Shown here: positions 15,957 through 24,545 of the stretch, in pieces
How the letters are laid out: each line of letters opens with the position of its first letter
Numbering within the stretch: the first letter of the stretch is position 1
Source of the DNA: Armatimonadota bacterium
Lineage (GTDB): Bacteria; Armatimonadota; Zipacnadia; Zipacnadales; FEN-943
Reading direction: 5' to 3'
NCBI GenBank assembly: GCA_029777735.1
Contig: JAKORR010000110.1
Span: 1 to 27,321, forward strand
DNA length: 27,321 nt
Program-made: the position numbers and the translations under genes
The notes under the pieces: generated by a model
Database searches by the model: none
Told to the model about the DNA's origin: nothing
Seen by the model: only the letters and a program-made list of their open reading frames with translations

Positions 15957-17291
15957 TCAGGCCAGCAGGTCAGGCCGCTCCAGAGCAATGAGCTTGAACA
16001 TTCGGTCTTGTAGCAAGGCCCTGTAGGCCGCGCTCTCGGGATGGGCGCCCACCCTGGGGTTCTCCCGTCGAAGCTGATCGGCGGCCCGGGTCTCAAGGTC
16101 CTCCCGATCCTCGTCGGCAAGGCGCGCCAGCAAGTCGTCCAAGCCAGGCGCCGCTGCTGGGCGCGTCCCGCGCAGGGCCGTGGGTGCCGTGTCACGCGAG
16201 GGCTCAGCCTCGGGGGCAGAATAGTCCGGCGGCGCCGGCCATCGCTCCTGAATGGCACGCACCAGCAGAGCTGCAGGGTTCCGCGCGCTGCGATAGGGCA
16301 GGTACTCGAGTTGCTCCCGCACGGCCTCCACGTCGGTCATCACCAGGTCCACGGCCACGGGCTCGGCCATGCCCAGTTGGGTCAACCTGCTTACCACATC
16401 CTCGTGGGCTATGGGCGTCTCTGGCTGCCTCGCGAAGCGATAGACAACGAGTTCTTCGCCGCTAACCGGCGAATCCTCATAGCGTACCGTGCGCAGAAAA
16501 CCGATGCCGAGCAGCTCCTCATGGGCGCGCGCCAGCTCTGCCCGGATGTGGCTGGGATAGTAGGTACGGCTCATGCCCAGCTTCTCGAAGGCGAGCTTCT
16601 GCATACCAATGCGGAACTGTCCCTTGCCGTCATAGCGTTTCTTGTCGAGATAGCGATACAGGCGCCTAGAGACGGCGCTGCGCAGGGACAGATAGATGCC
16701 TAGGTCCAGGCGCTTGACATAACCCGCTAAGAAAGAGGCATAGAGAACCTTGTTCCAGCGCACGTAGCTGCGTGGTGGCTCGCCTTCCAGAGTCTTACGG
16801 CCGCGAGGCTCGTCAAATAGGGCATAGTCGTCGACGATGTGAAAGCCGACGTCAACGTAGCTGCGGCTGGGGCGGTCATAGAAGGCGCGCGTCGCCGTGA
16901 TGGTGACACCCAACAGCCGGTCAAGGGATTGACGCAATCGCCGGTAGGAACCGCCCTTGTCGGGCCAGCCCAGGCGGCGCACCAAGTCGTAGCGAGAGAA
17001 GTGGACCTTGGGCGAATCTAGCCCTTGTTCCCGCGACAACTCCGTGAGCACTAAATAGACGATTTCGTCAGTGGCAGTGGGAAGGCCGAACTCTTCGGCA
17101 CCAGTGACCGTCCAGACTCTGCGGAGGGGGGTGCCCTGCGGGCCACGGATCTCGTCGGTGAATAGGATAGTGCCTACGCCGGCGCGTTGCCTGTCGGACA
17201 ACAGAGCAAAGGGAAACTCTGCCAGGTTTAGTTCATCATAACCTAGACGAACCTGTACACCGCTGTGGCCGCTGCTGCGTTGTATAGCCAT
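15957..17291 (-). CDS. RepA-like replication initiator (RPA family, PF10134 type)
   Basis: 444 residues from the ATG at 17291; an in-frame TAG four codons upstream fixes it as the first possible ATG, and no ribosome binding site is visible. Residues 18-32 carry D-E-L-N-L-A-E-F-P-F-A-L-L-S, the start typical of plasmid replication initiator protein A, followed by the winged-helix region (VYLVLTEL near 80, HFSRYDLVRRLGW near 97, a second helical block about 195-285 with RLYRYLDKKRYDG). The C-terminal third (about 290-444) is charged and variable. Such proteins bind iterons on plasmids, but homologues also sit in chromosomes of several phyla, where their job is not known. No partition, toxin-antitoxin or integrase gene is near, so this is more likely a resident gene than a fresh plasmid insertion. 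Confidence 0.85.
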   Translation of the reverse strand: MAIQRSSGHSGVQVRLGYDELNLAEFPFALLSDRQRAGVGTILFTDEIRGPQGTPLRRVWTVTGAEEFGLPTATDEIVYLVLTELSREQGLDSPKVHFSRYDLVRRLGWPDKGGSYRRLRQSLDRLLGVTITATRAFYDRPSRSYVDVGFHIVDDYALFDEPRGRKTLEGEPPRSYVRWNKVLYASFLAGYVKRLDLGIYLSLRSAVSRRLYRYLDKKRYDGKGQFRIGMQKLAFEKLGMSRTYYPSHIRAELARAHEELLGIGFLRTVRYEDSPVSGEELVVYRFARQPETPIAHEDVVSRLTQLGMAEPVAVDLVMTDVEAVREQLEYLPYRSARNPAALLVRAIQERWPAPPDYSAPEAEPSRDTAPTALRGTRPAAAPGLDDLLARLADEDREDLETRAADQLRRENPRVGAHPESAAYRALLQDRMFKLIALERPDLLA

Positions 17292-17383
17292 TACGGCAGG
17301 CTACGACTTGAAATGTGGCCCCGTATACATAACCAGATTAGCAGATGGAGAAGGTGCGGGCAAGTCCTTTGGGGCGGGACGGC

Positions 17384-17440
17384 ATCGCCGCCGCGGCGAT
17401 GATACAGCGATCCGATAGTGGCTCTCACACTGTGATACAG
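17384..17440. promoter_or_regulatory. Cluster of dyads and short repeats between the RepA-like gene and thiC
   Basis: Within the 371-nt divergent gap (17292-17662) there are a 7-bp inverted repeat ATCGCCG-CCG-CGGCGAT (17384-17400), a palindrome TCACA-C-TGTGA (17425-17435) and two direct GATACAG copies (17401-17407, 17434-17440). They could be operators for either gene or binding sites for the RepA-like protein. No clear promoter for the RepA-like gene was recognised in the rest of the gap. Confidence 0.35.
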
Positions 17441-17568
17441 GCGTTTGGAGCGAGGTTGGCACGGCTTGGAGCACGGATAGGGGCACTGTGCGCGGTGAGT
17501 GATGAGTGTCGTGGGCGCTTGTGCACGCTCCACCCGCACACATATCCCTCAGGGGCCCGCCTTCGTTA

Positions 17569-17602
17569 TTGACTCCACGTAGGCGCATGTACCGTGTATA
17601 AT
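17569..17602 (+). promoter_or_regulatory. Probable thiC promoter
   Basis: A consensus TATAAT (17597-17602) lies 60 nt before the thiC ATG. The nearest -35-like box, TTGACT (17569-17574), is 22 nt away, longer than the usual 17, so the -10 box carries most of the evidence. Confidence 0.45.
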
Positions 17603-17662
17603 GTGGTAGGTAAAGTAGGCCTTCCGTCCTCCTGTGTTGGGGGATACAAGGCCCTGAGAAGT

Positions 17663-18946
17663 ATGAGCAGCGAAACTTTGTCTGGCAGATTCTCCGTCTC
17701 CGACGACACTCTCCTCGCAGTCGCCCGGGAAGAGCAGATTGAAGAAGCGGCCTTGCGCCAGAGGGTCACCGCCGGCGTTATCGTGATCCTAGGCGAAGCA
17801 GGGGGCGCGGTCAAGCCACTGGGTCTAGGTGCGGGCCTACGCGTCAAGGTCAATGCCAACCTGGGGACCTCGCCAGACTTCGCCGACCTGGACCGCGAGA
17901 TAGCCAAGCTCGAAGCCGCCTTGGCGGTAGGGGCCGACACCGTCATGGACTTGAGCACGGGCGGCGACCTGGACGCGATCCGCAAGGTCCTTCGGCAACG
18001 CTGCTCTGTGCCTCTCGGCACAGTGCCTATCTACCAAGCGGCGGCGGAGGCCGAGGATCGCTACGGCGACTTCGGCAAGATACCTGTATCGCTGCTGCTG
18101 GACGTGATCGAGCGTCATGCGGCTGACGGCGTGGACTTCATGACGCTGCACTGCGGCATCACCCGAGCGAGTGTGGAATACGTGCGCCGCGATGGGCGGT
18201 TGTGCGGAATTGTGAGCCGTGGCGGCGCCCTGCTGGCTCACTGGATGCGGATGAACGATGCTGAGAACCCCTTGTACGAACACTACGAGGAGGTGCTGGG
18301 AATCTGCCGCCGCTACGGTGTGGCCGTGAGTCTGGGCGATGCTCTGCGGCCCGGGGCGACGGCCGACGCTTCTGACGCGGCCCAAATCCACGAGACGATG
18401 GTCCTGGGGGAACTGGTACTGAGGGCGCGGGAGGCAGGCGTGCAGGTGTTTGTGGAGGGCCCAGGGCATATGCCGATGGATCAGATTGCGGCCAATGTGC
18501 GCCTGATGAAGCGGCTGTGCCACGAGGCGCCCTTTTACGTACTGGGGCCGCTGGTGACAGATGTGGCGCCGGGCTATGACCATATCGTGGGCGCTATCGG
18601 TGGGGCTATGTGTGCGTTGGCTGGCGCGGACTACCTGTGTTACGTCACGCCCGCTGAGCACATCGGCTTGCCGGACGTGGACGACGTAGTGCAGGGCGTT
18701 ATTGCCTCGCGCATTGCGGCGCATGCAGCAGACCTGGCGAGGGGTCTGCCGAGAGCCGCGGATTGGGACGCCCAGATGTCTCGGGCCAGAGTTTCCCGCG
18801 ACTGGGAGGCCCAGGCCGAGCTCGCGATAGACCCTGGCACGCTGCGTCGACGGCGAGGCGAAAGGCAGCCTAGGGACCCCAAGGTCTGCACCATGTGTGG
18901 CCGTTTTTGTTCCATGAAGCTCTTCCTAGATGACGAGCAGCAGTAG
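17663..18946 (+). CDS. thiC: Phosphomethylpyrimidine synthase ThiC, short form
   Basis: 427 residues from the ATG at 17663 (GAGAAG 1 nt upstream, weak); the frame is open back to 17594, but that overlaps the promoter. ThiC is a radical SAM enzyme turning AIR into HMP phosphate for thiamine. Visible motifs: KVNANLGTS (62-70), ADTVMDLSTGGD (91-102), GTVPIYQA (119-126), SRGGA (185-189), GDALRPG (225-231), EGPGHMP (265-271; zinc ligand H269), PAEHIGLP (330-337; H333) and the C-terminal cluster motif with C409, C412, C416. Two departures from the Escherichia coli form: the cluster motif is C-x2-C-x3-C, one residue shorter, and the I-P-A-N-x-N-H motif is I-L-G-E-A-G-G (42-48). It lacks the long N-terminal domain of proteobacterial ThiC. 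Confidence 0.95.
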   Translation: MSSETLSGRFSVSDDTLLAVAREEQIEEAALRQRVTAGVIVILGEAGGAVKPLGLGAGLRVKVNANLGTSPDFADLDREIAKLEAALAVGADTVMDLSTGGDLDAIRKVLRQRCSVPLGTVPIYQAAAEAEDRYGDFGKIPVSLLLDVIERHAADGVDFMTLHCGITRASVEYVRRDGRLCGIVSRGGALLAHWMRMNDAENPLYEHYEEVLGICRRYGVAVSLGDALRPGATADASDAAQIHETMVLGELVLRAREAGVQVFVEGPGHMPMDQIAANVRLMKRLCHEAPFYVLGPLVTDVAPGYDHIVGAIGGAMCALAGADYLCYVTPAEHIGLPDVDDVVQGVIASRIAAHAADLARGLPRAADWDAQMSRARVSRDWEAQAELAIDPGTLRRRRGERQPRDPKVCTMCGRFCSMKLFLDDEQQ

Positions 18947-19143
18947 GCAGCCCGGAGCGCGATGGCGGCCAGCGGGGGTGAGCTGCTAGGCCCCAAGGCG
19001 CCTGAAATGACGCTGCGTTTCTATTCTCGTGCGGCGGGGGCTCCTGGCAATGTGCAGGGCTTGGGCATGCCTCGAGAGAAGGGCGATGGACCAAGATTGG
19101 GGTACTGTTGGTTTCGGTAAATTCCTCTTGTTTAGTGAGATAG
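18947..19143. other. Non-coding gap after thiC
   Basis: This gap lies between the converging thiC and DUF4175-like genes, before the first 36-bp repeat copy. No strong terminator, gene or RNA was recognised. Confidence 0.4.
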
Positions 19144-19179
19144 GGCCTCACCGGGCGTGTCCCCGGATCTGCCTTAGAT
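19144..19179. repeat. 36-bp direct repeat, copy 1 (non-coding)
   Basis: A perfect 36-bp copy of 19219-19254, beginning GGCCTCACCGGG and ending TGCCTTAGAT. It lies downstream of the DUF4175-like gene. Inside it CCGGG/CCCGG can form a 5-bp stem. The two copies are spaced 75 bp start to start with 39 unrelated bases between. Confidence 0.9.
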
Positions 19180-19218
19180 CTTCGCAATCCTCCGCCCATG
19201 TACCTGCTATTTCGTCCC

Positions 19219-19254
19219 GGCCTCACCGGGCGTGTCCCCGGATCTGCCTTAGAT
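19219..19254. repeat. 36-bp direct repeat, copy 2 (covers 3' end of a gene)
   Basis: Identical to 19144-19179. It covers the stop codon and the last ten codons (L-R-Q-I-R-G-H-A-R region) of the DUF4175-like gene. The C-terminus it encodes (Y-L-R-Q-I after P-P-E-Y) fits the family, so this is probably the original and copy 1 the duplicate. Confidence 0.9.
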
Positions 19255-22200
19255 AGGCTTCTGCCAGGTCGGAATACTCGGGTGGGACCAGGGTTGACGA
19301 GGATTGCTCCAGCTTGGGCAAGGCTAGTGCCGAGGGACCTGTGGAGGATATCGCTGGCGGGCTCGGTGCGGGTTTGAAGGGCTTCGGCCGCTCGGCCACA
19401 CGCTCCCTGCTTTGCTGCTCGCGCGTGTACAGCGAACGCTGGGCGTCTAGCATCTTGTGCAGGATGTTGCGCTGCCGCGTTTTCGTCTGCTCGGTAAGGC
19501 GGCGCTCGCGCAGGTCATTGCTCACCTGTTGCATGTCTTGGCTCGCCCCCCCGAGCTTATCCGAAAGCTGCTCACCTGCCCCACGCATGAGTTTGTCTAG
19601 TGCTGCCTTGATCATCGCTTGCTGCAGGCCGAGTTCACTGAGCACCGGGGAACCGGCACCCATCTGCTGACTCTGCTGGTTCAGCGCGCGCTGCTGCTCG
19701 GCAAGCTGCTCCAGGCGTTTGAGGTACTCAGACAACGCGGCCTGGGCTGACTCTTCCCCGAGCGCCTGGGACAGAGCGACGAGCTCAGCAGCCAGGCGGT
19801 TGAGTTCCGTCAGGCTTTGTTGCTGGGGCATCTGCGCTGCCATGCCCTCCCCTCCCTGCAGCGAGCGTGCGGCCTGTCGCATTCTCTCACCGATGTGCGC
19901 CATGCGCGCCGAGAGTTCGGGGCCCACCTTGGGGGTCTTGCCGGCGAGAGTCTGCAGTTGCTGGCTCAGGCGTTCTGCGCCGTCTGCCAGCGCCTGCTGT
20001 CGAGCCGAAAGGCGCTCGAGGGTTTCCTTCTGCTGCACAGCGCGGGGTAGCACCTCGCGCGCCAAGGGCTTGGCCTCGTGCAGGAGCCGCTGCTGAGCCT
20101 GGGCCAGGCCCACGGCTTCGGCTACGGCTTGCGACGCGGCGGTCTGTAGCTCGCGCCGGCGGCGTCCGGTGGCGTCGGCCTGGAGGCCCGCCAGATCTCC
20201 CGCAGCCCGCCGGAGCGACTGGAGTGCCTGGCGCTGAGCCTGCCGCGCATCGCCTGGCGAAAGGCGTTGGAGGGCGTTGGTTGCCTGGCGCATGTTGCTC
20301 GCCGGATCCTCCCGCTGGACACGGTCCGCCAGAGCTTGAAGGGCCTGGGCTGTGTTCTCGTCCAAGTCCTTGGTCCGCTCGGCTGCTAGCCGCATTTCCT
20401 CGGGCAGGGGCTGGGTCTCGCGGGCCAAGTTCGCCTGGGTGTCCGCCTCGCGGCGTGCCTGAACATCCCCCTCGCGCATTGTATTGGTGCGGTTCAGTGC
20501 CTGTTCCTGGCGATCGGCCAACTCGCTGACCTTCTTCTGCAGGGCTTCGAGGATCATTTCCATGCGCGCCCGCTTGAGCAGGTCTAGGGTCTGATCGAGT
20601 TGGTGCAGGAAGCGCTCGTGCATTTGCCGAAGCTCCTGCGCATCGGCACGCAGCTTGTTCAGGTCGGGAACCTTCATGACGTCGCGCAGGCGCTCCAGTA
20701 GTTCCTTCATGTTCTTGTCGAGGAGGTCCTGGGACAGACGGTGCAGCTCTGCGACCTTGGCCAGCATCTCCTCGTCCATGAGATCGGCGAGGGACATCGT
20801 CCGCTCAACCGCGGCCATGGCCTGCTTGACCCCGGAGGCGGCCTTTTCGAGGCGCTGGACCACGTCCGCCATCTCGGCCTGGCGACGGCCCGTATCCGCG
20901 CCCCGGCCGTCCTCGAGTTGGCGCTCCAGTTGCTGAATTTGCTCGCCGAGTTCCTGCAAGTTGCGCTGCAGGCGCTGCCAGGCATCTTCCTCGCGTGAGG
21001 CCACCTCGTCGAGCACCTGGGCTGGGCGCTCGCGGATCTCGCGTGTGTGGGCCGCCAGGCGCAGCACGCGAACCTGGGAATAGGTCGTGCGTGGGCCAGT
21101 CACCTCATTGTTGTCGACGGCTACTAACCGCAGCACCACTTCGTCGCCCGGCAGCAAGTTCATGGGCCGCAGGTCAAAACTCAGCTCGCCGCGATAGGTT
21201 CTCCCAGGGTCAGTGGTCACAGGCGTCTCGCGCCACTGTCCGTGGCTACCAGTACGCCATTGGAGAACAAGGCGGCGGAGGCCGTAGTCATCGTCGGCAG
21301 CCAACGCCAAGAGCACAGGCGCAGGCGCCAGGAGGGTCACGTCGCCGGAGGGCTGGAGGATACGTGCCGAGGGTGCCCGGTCAGCAACCACGTCTACGCG
21401 GTAGGGGCCCAAGCGCGTGAGGCCACCGGGGCCCTTAGCCGAAAGAGACCAGATGGTCGGCGCCACGACCACCGTCTCAAAGCTCGCCGCTTCGGGCCAG
21501 GTGCGGCTCTGCCCAGTCCACTGGAGCTGTGTGGTTTCACAGTCGGCGAAGCGGGCTTGGAGTCTGAGACGACTGCCGCAGGCCACGGTCAGACCCGCGG
21601 GTGTTTGCAGAGTCTGCGCGGGCCGGCCGGTGTAAGACGGAGGCTCGACAGCCAGGGAAAACTCCACCAAGACTGGTCCAGGTGTAGCTGTGTCCGGGCG
21701 AGGCTGGGTGGTCACGGGCTGCGTGAGGCCCGTGAGACTGAGCCTAGAGGCTCCCAGACGTGCCCAGCCGTCGGGGCAAAGCAGGCTAAGGGCAAAAAGA
21801 CCACAGGCCACGGCCGCAGCTAGGTACGGCTTGCGCCAGGGCACTGCCCAGAATAACTGTCGGGGGGATACCTCCTGTGCCAGGGTCGTGGCACGAAGCT
21901 GGAGCAGAGGGCCGAAGACAGGAGACACCTGTGCATGGCCGTCGAGGGCTTCGGCGGCTGTAAGAAGCTCGTCGTCGCGGCGGGCGAGCAGCCGCTGTAC
22001 GACTGCGGCGACGGGTGCGCGCGACCAGGGAAGAGCGAAGAGACTCGTGCTCGCCAGAGCTGCGACCAGCGGCGCGAAGATCAAGGCCTCCACGAGTGAT
22101 CGCTGTCCCGCGGCGAGGCACCTCACCTGCGCCGCGATGGCGGCGATAGACAGTAGGGCGACGACAGTGGACGCTGTGCCCATAGTGACCATGGCCAGCA

Positions 22201-22303
22201 GACCCGCCCGCCACCAGGCGTCACAGTGAGCAAGGTGCCGTCCCAGGGGGCTGGCGACGCCGGGGTGGGCGTTGAGCTGTCGCTCAGTTCTCTGCCATCC
22301 CAT
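19223..22303 (-). CDS. DUF4175-like membrane-anchored coiled-coil protein
   Basis: 1026 residues from an ATG at 22303, with GGAG 9 nt upstream; an ATG at 22330 is in frame but has no binding site. Three membrane spans are visible (about 32-59, 69-92, 159-178), then a beta-rich, presumably extracytoplasmic region (about 215-430, with EPPSYTGRPAQT and an LVAVDNNEVTGP strand pair), then roughly 500 residues of Q-, E- and R-rich coiled coil, a proline-rich stretch, and a P-P-E-Y-x-D-L-x-x-x-Y ending as in related large proteins. Homologues often sit with MoxR and DUF58 genes, which are absent here. It follows the ABC exporter with about 100 nt between and may be cotranscribed. Function unknown; a structural or surface role is inferred. 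Confidence 0.75.
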   Translation of the reverse strand: MGWQRTERQLNAHPGVASPLGRHLAHCDAWWRAGLLAMVTMGTASTVVALLSIAAIAAQVRCLAAGQRSLVEALIFAPLVAALASTSLFALPWSRAPVAAVVQRLLARRDDELLTAAEALDGHAQVSPVFGPLLQLRATTLAQEVSPRQLFWAVPWRKPYLAAAVACGLFALSLLCPDGWARLGASRLSLTGLTQPVTTQPRPDTATPGPVLVEFSLAVEPPSYTGRPAQTLQTPAGLTVACGSRLRLQARFADCETTQLQWTGQSRTWPEAASFETVVVAPTIWSLSAKGPGGLTRLGPYRVDVVADRAPSARILQPSGDVTLLAPAPVLLALAADDDYGLRRLVLQWRTGSHGQWRETPVTTDPGRTYRGELSFDLRPMNLLPGDEVVLRLVAVDNNEVTGPRTTYSQVRVLRLAAHTREIRERPAQVLDEVASREEDAWQRLQRNLQELGEQIQQLERQLEDGRGADTGRRQAEMADVVQRLEKAASGVKQAMAAVERTMSLADLMDEEMLAKVAELHRLSQDLLDKNMKELLERLRDVMKVPDLNKLRADAQELRQMHERFLHQLDQTLDLLKRARMEMILEALQKKVSELADRQEQALNRTNTMREGDVQARREADTQANLARETQPLPEEMRLAAERTKDLDENTAQALQALADRVQREDPASNMRQATNALQRLSPGDARQAQRQALQSLRRAAGDLAGLQADATGRRRRELQTAASQAVAEAVGLAQAQQRLLHEAKPLAREVLPRAVQQKETLERLSARQQALADGAERLSQQLQTLAGKTPKVGPELSARMAHIGERMRQAARSLQGGEGMAAQMPQQQSLTELNRLAAELVALSQALGEESAQAALSEYLKRLEQLAEQQRALNQQSQQMGAGSPVLSELGLQQAMIKAALDKLMRGAGEQLSDKLGGASQDMQQVSNDLRERRLTEQTKTRQRNILHKMLDAQRSLYTREQQSRERVAERPKPFKPAPSPPAISSTGPSALALPKLEQSSSTLVPPEYSDLAEAYLRQIRGHAR

Positions 22304-22406
22304 AGTATCAGTCTCCAGCCGAAGGGCCATCGCGACTGGGATCGGGATCTATCACTGTAGGGCCGTGTCTTAGGCTCCCGGTGACCGGCTGCGGAGGGCC
22401 CGGTCG

Positions 22407-24278
22407 CTAATTCTCGGGACCCTCGCCGAGTCCCTGGCCAAGGCCGTATTGTTCTAGTTGGAACTGGCGGTTGTACATGTCCGCATACAGGCCGCCGCCC
22501 TCCATGAGTGTGGGGTGGTCAGCGAGTTCGACAACCTCGCCATCGTCGATGACCACGATCTTGTGGGCGTTGCGCACCGTTGACAGGCGGTGGGCGATGA
22601 CGAAGGTGGTGCGCCCTTTCATGAGATTCTCGAGCGCCGCTTGGATGATCTGCTCAGCCTCGGTGTCCACAAGCGAGGTAGCTTCGTCGAGAATAAGGAT
22701 GCGCGGATCCCTAAGGACTGCACGCGCTATGGCGATGCGCTGGCGTTGACCGCCGGAGAGCTTGACGCCTCTTTCGCCGATGATCGTATCGTAGCCGTCG
22801 GGTAGTCCCGCTATGAACTCGTCGGCATAGGCTGCCTTGGCCGCTTCGACCAATTCCTCGTCGGTGGCGTCCAGTCGGCCGTAGCGGATGTTCTCCTTGA
22901 CAGTGCCGTCGAACAGGAAGGTCTCCTGCAGCACTAGGGCCATGTGACTGCGCAGAGACTTCAGCGCCACCTGCCGGATGTCAATGCCATCGATGGTGAT
23001 ACGGCCCTTCTGCGGGTCGTAGAAGCGCGGTATGAGGCTTACCAGCGAGGTCTTGCCGGCGCCGCTGCGTCCTACTATGGCTACGGTTTCGCCAGGCTCG
23101 GCCACTACGCTGACATCCTTGAGCACCCACTCGCCGGTTGGATAACGGAAGCTGACGTGTTCGACCGCAACCCGGCCCTGTACCTGATCGAGCACCACGG
23201 GCTCGGGGACATCGACCTCGGGCTGCTCGTCCAGAAGCTGGAAGATACGGGCCAGCGCTGCCAGGGCCTGGTTGAAGACGTTATGCACTTGCAGCAGGCG
23301 CTCTAGGGGGTGGTAGAACTGTTGCAGCTCGCCCACGAAGACGAGTAGGTCGCCCACGGTGGCTTGCTCGGTGCGAGTCATCAGGCCGGCGATCCAGATG
23401 ACTATCACCATGCCCAAGGAGGTGAGGAAGTTCAGGAAGGGGAAGAAGCTTGACCACATCCAGATACTACGGACGTTAAGTCTGAAGTAATCACCCGCAG
23501 AGCGCCGAAACTCCTCGAGTTCGTGTTCCTCGCGGCCGAAGGCCTTGATGACCTGGATGCCGCTGATGTTCTCCTGCAGCTTCGTGTTGATGTCGCCGAG
23601 TTGGAATCGGATCCGTTCGTACAAGGGGCGGATGAAACGCGCGAAGAGGAGAACAGCAACGGCGAAGATGGGCACTGGCGCCAGTGCTATCGTCGCCAGC
23701 AGCGAGTCGGTGCGGTACAAGACGGCGATGATGAACACCACCATGACGCTGCTGCTGATAACCGTATCGATGCCGTGGACCACCATATCCTCGACGGAGC
23801 CCACGTCGTTGCTAATGCGCGACATTACATCGCCCGTGTTGTGACGGTGGAAGTAGCTTAAGGGTAGCTTCTGCAAATGGTCGTAAGCGAGCACACGCAA
23901 GTCGTACACAAACCTCTGCCCGAGCTGGTGCATGATGTTCATGCGTGTTGCCGTGAAGAAGCTGCTCAGGAAGAGCAGCCCCAATAGCCACATTACATAG
24001 GTGGGAAGCCTGTCGAGGTGGTCGCCAATTATGGCTTCCTGGACAACTCGCTGGCCGAGGACAACTGGCACATAGACCTGGGACACACTGGAGACAATCA
24101 TGGCAATGGTAGCCACGACGATCTTTAGCCAATGGGGGCCGAGGTGCTGCGCAAACCAGCCGAGCATGCGGCGGTCGGATATGCGCAGCGGCTTGGTCTC
24201 CTGTTCATCATCCCCGGCCTTGCCGGACCCTCTGCGGAAGGCACGTCCGTGGCGGCCCAGGCCATGTCCAGAGATCAC
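22407..24278 (-). CDS. ABC exporter, fused membrane and ATPase domains (MsbA/MDR type)
   Basis: 623 residues from a GTG at 24278 (GGGAG 10 nt upstream). Six membrane helices lie within about 50-305, with the usual coupling segment SYFHRHNTGDVMSRISNDV (141-159). The ATPase part (about 365-610) has Walker A GRSGAGKTS (403-411), Q-loop Q451, signature LSGGQRQ (507-513), Walker B ILILDE (527-532) and H-loop H563. The D-loop reads S-L-V-D (535-538) where S-A-L-D is usual. It should work as a homodimer exporting lipid or a hydrophobic compound; the substrate is not readable. A short hairpin GACCGG/CCGGTC follows its stop without a T run, so transcription may continue into the DUF4175-like gene. Confidence 0.93.
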   Translation of the reverse strand: MISGHGLGRHGRAFRRGSGKAGDDEQETKPLRISDRRMLGWFAQHLGPHWLKIVVATIAMIVSSVSQVYVPVVLGQRVVQEAIIGDHLDRLPTYVMWLLGLLFLSSFFTATRMNIMHQLGQRFVYDLRVLAYDHLQKLPLSYFHRHNTGDVMSRISNDVGSVEDMVVHGIDTVISSSVMVVFIIAVLYRTDSLLATIALAPVPIFAVAVLLFARFIRPLYERIRFQLGDINTKLQENISGIQVIKAFGREEHELEEFRRSAGDYFRLNVRSIWMWSSFFPFLNFLTSLGMVIVIWIAGLMTRTEQATVGDLLVFVGELQQFYHPLERLLQVHNVFNQALAALARIFQLLDEQPEVDVPEPVVLDQVQGRVAVEHVSFRYPTGEWVLKDVSVVAEPGETVAIVGRSGAGKTSLVSLIPRFYDPQKGRITIDGIDIRQVALKSLRSHMALVLQETFLFDGTVKENIRYGRLDATDEELVEAAKAAYADEFIAGLPDGYDTIIGERGVKLSGGQRQRIAIARAVLRDPRILILDEATSLVDTEAEQIIQAALENLMKGRTTFVIAHRLSTVRNAHKIVVIDDGEVVELADHPTLMEGGGLYADMYNRQFQLEQYGLGQGLGEGPEN

Positions 24279-24545
24279 TTACCTACCACTCCCGGCGAGG
24301 TACAGATCACGAAGTATATACTGCGTCACACCTGTTGCTTGGCGCCTACGCGGCGCTTCCGCGCCCTACGAGGCGAGTCCCAGAGGAGTAGACGCACGGG
24401 TGTTGCGAGAGTTCCAGAAGAATTGTTGCCTACGCACAGGCTCCTGTCAAATCCAGGCTTCCTGCGATGGCAATCCGACGAAAGGAAGGACTGAAGCAGA
24501 GGCGAAGCCTCAAGGCAGAATGTCACACGCGGAGGATGAGGCTCA
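24279..24545. other. Divergent intergenic region
   Basis: The gap separates the ABC exporter (minus) from the isomerase-like gene (plus). A TATACT box on the minus strand around 24313-24318 is a possible -10 for the exporter, without a recognisable -35. A small stem GAGGC/GCCTC (about 24500-24512) precedes the plus-strand gene. Nothing else could be supported. Confidence 0.3.

Noticed and set aside
17345..17572. 75-codon plus-strand frame in the RepA-like / thiC gap
   Set aside because: No ribosome binding site, low-complexity basic composition, and it overlaps the dyad cluster.
17603..17690. TPP riboswitch upstream of thiC, suggested by CTGAGA at about 17652
   Set aside because: The rest of the THI-box core (ACC-TGAT-CTGG-ATAAT-type 3' part) is missing and the leader is too short.
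19144..19254. Minimal CRISPR array
   Set aside because: There are only two repeats, one of which encodes the natural C-terminus of a protein, and no cas genes are near.
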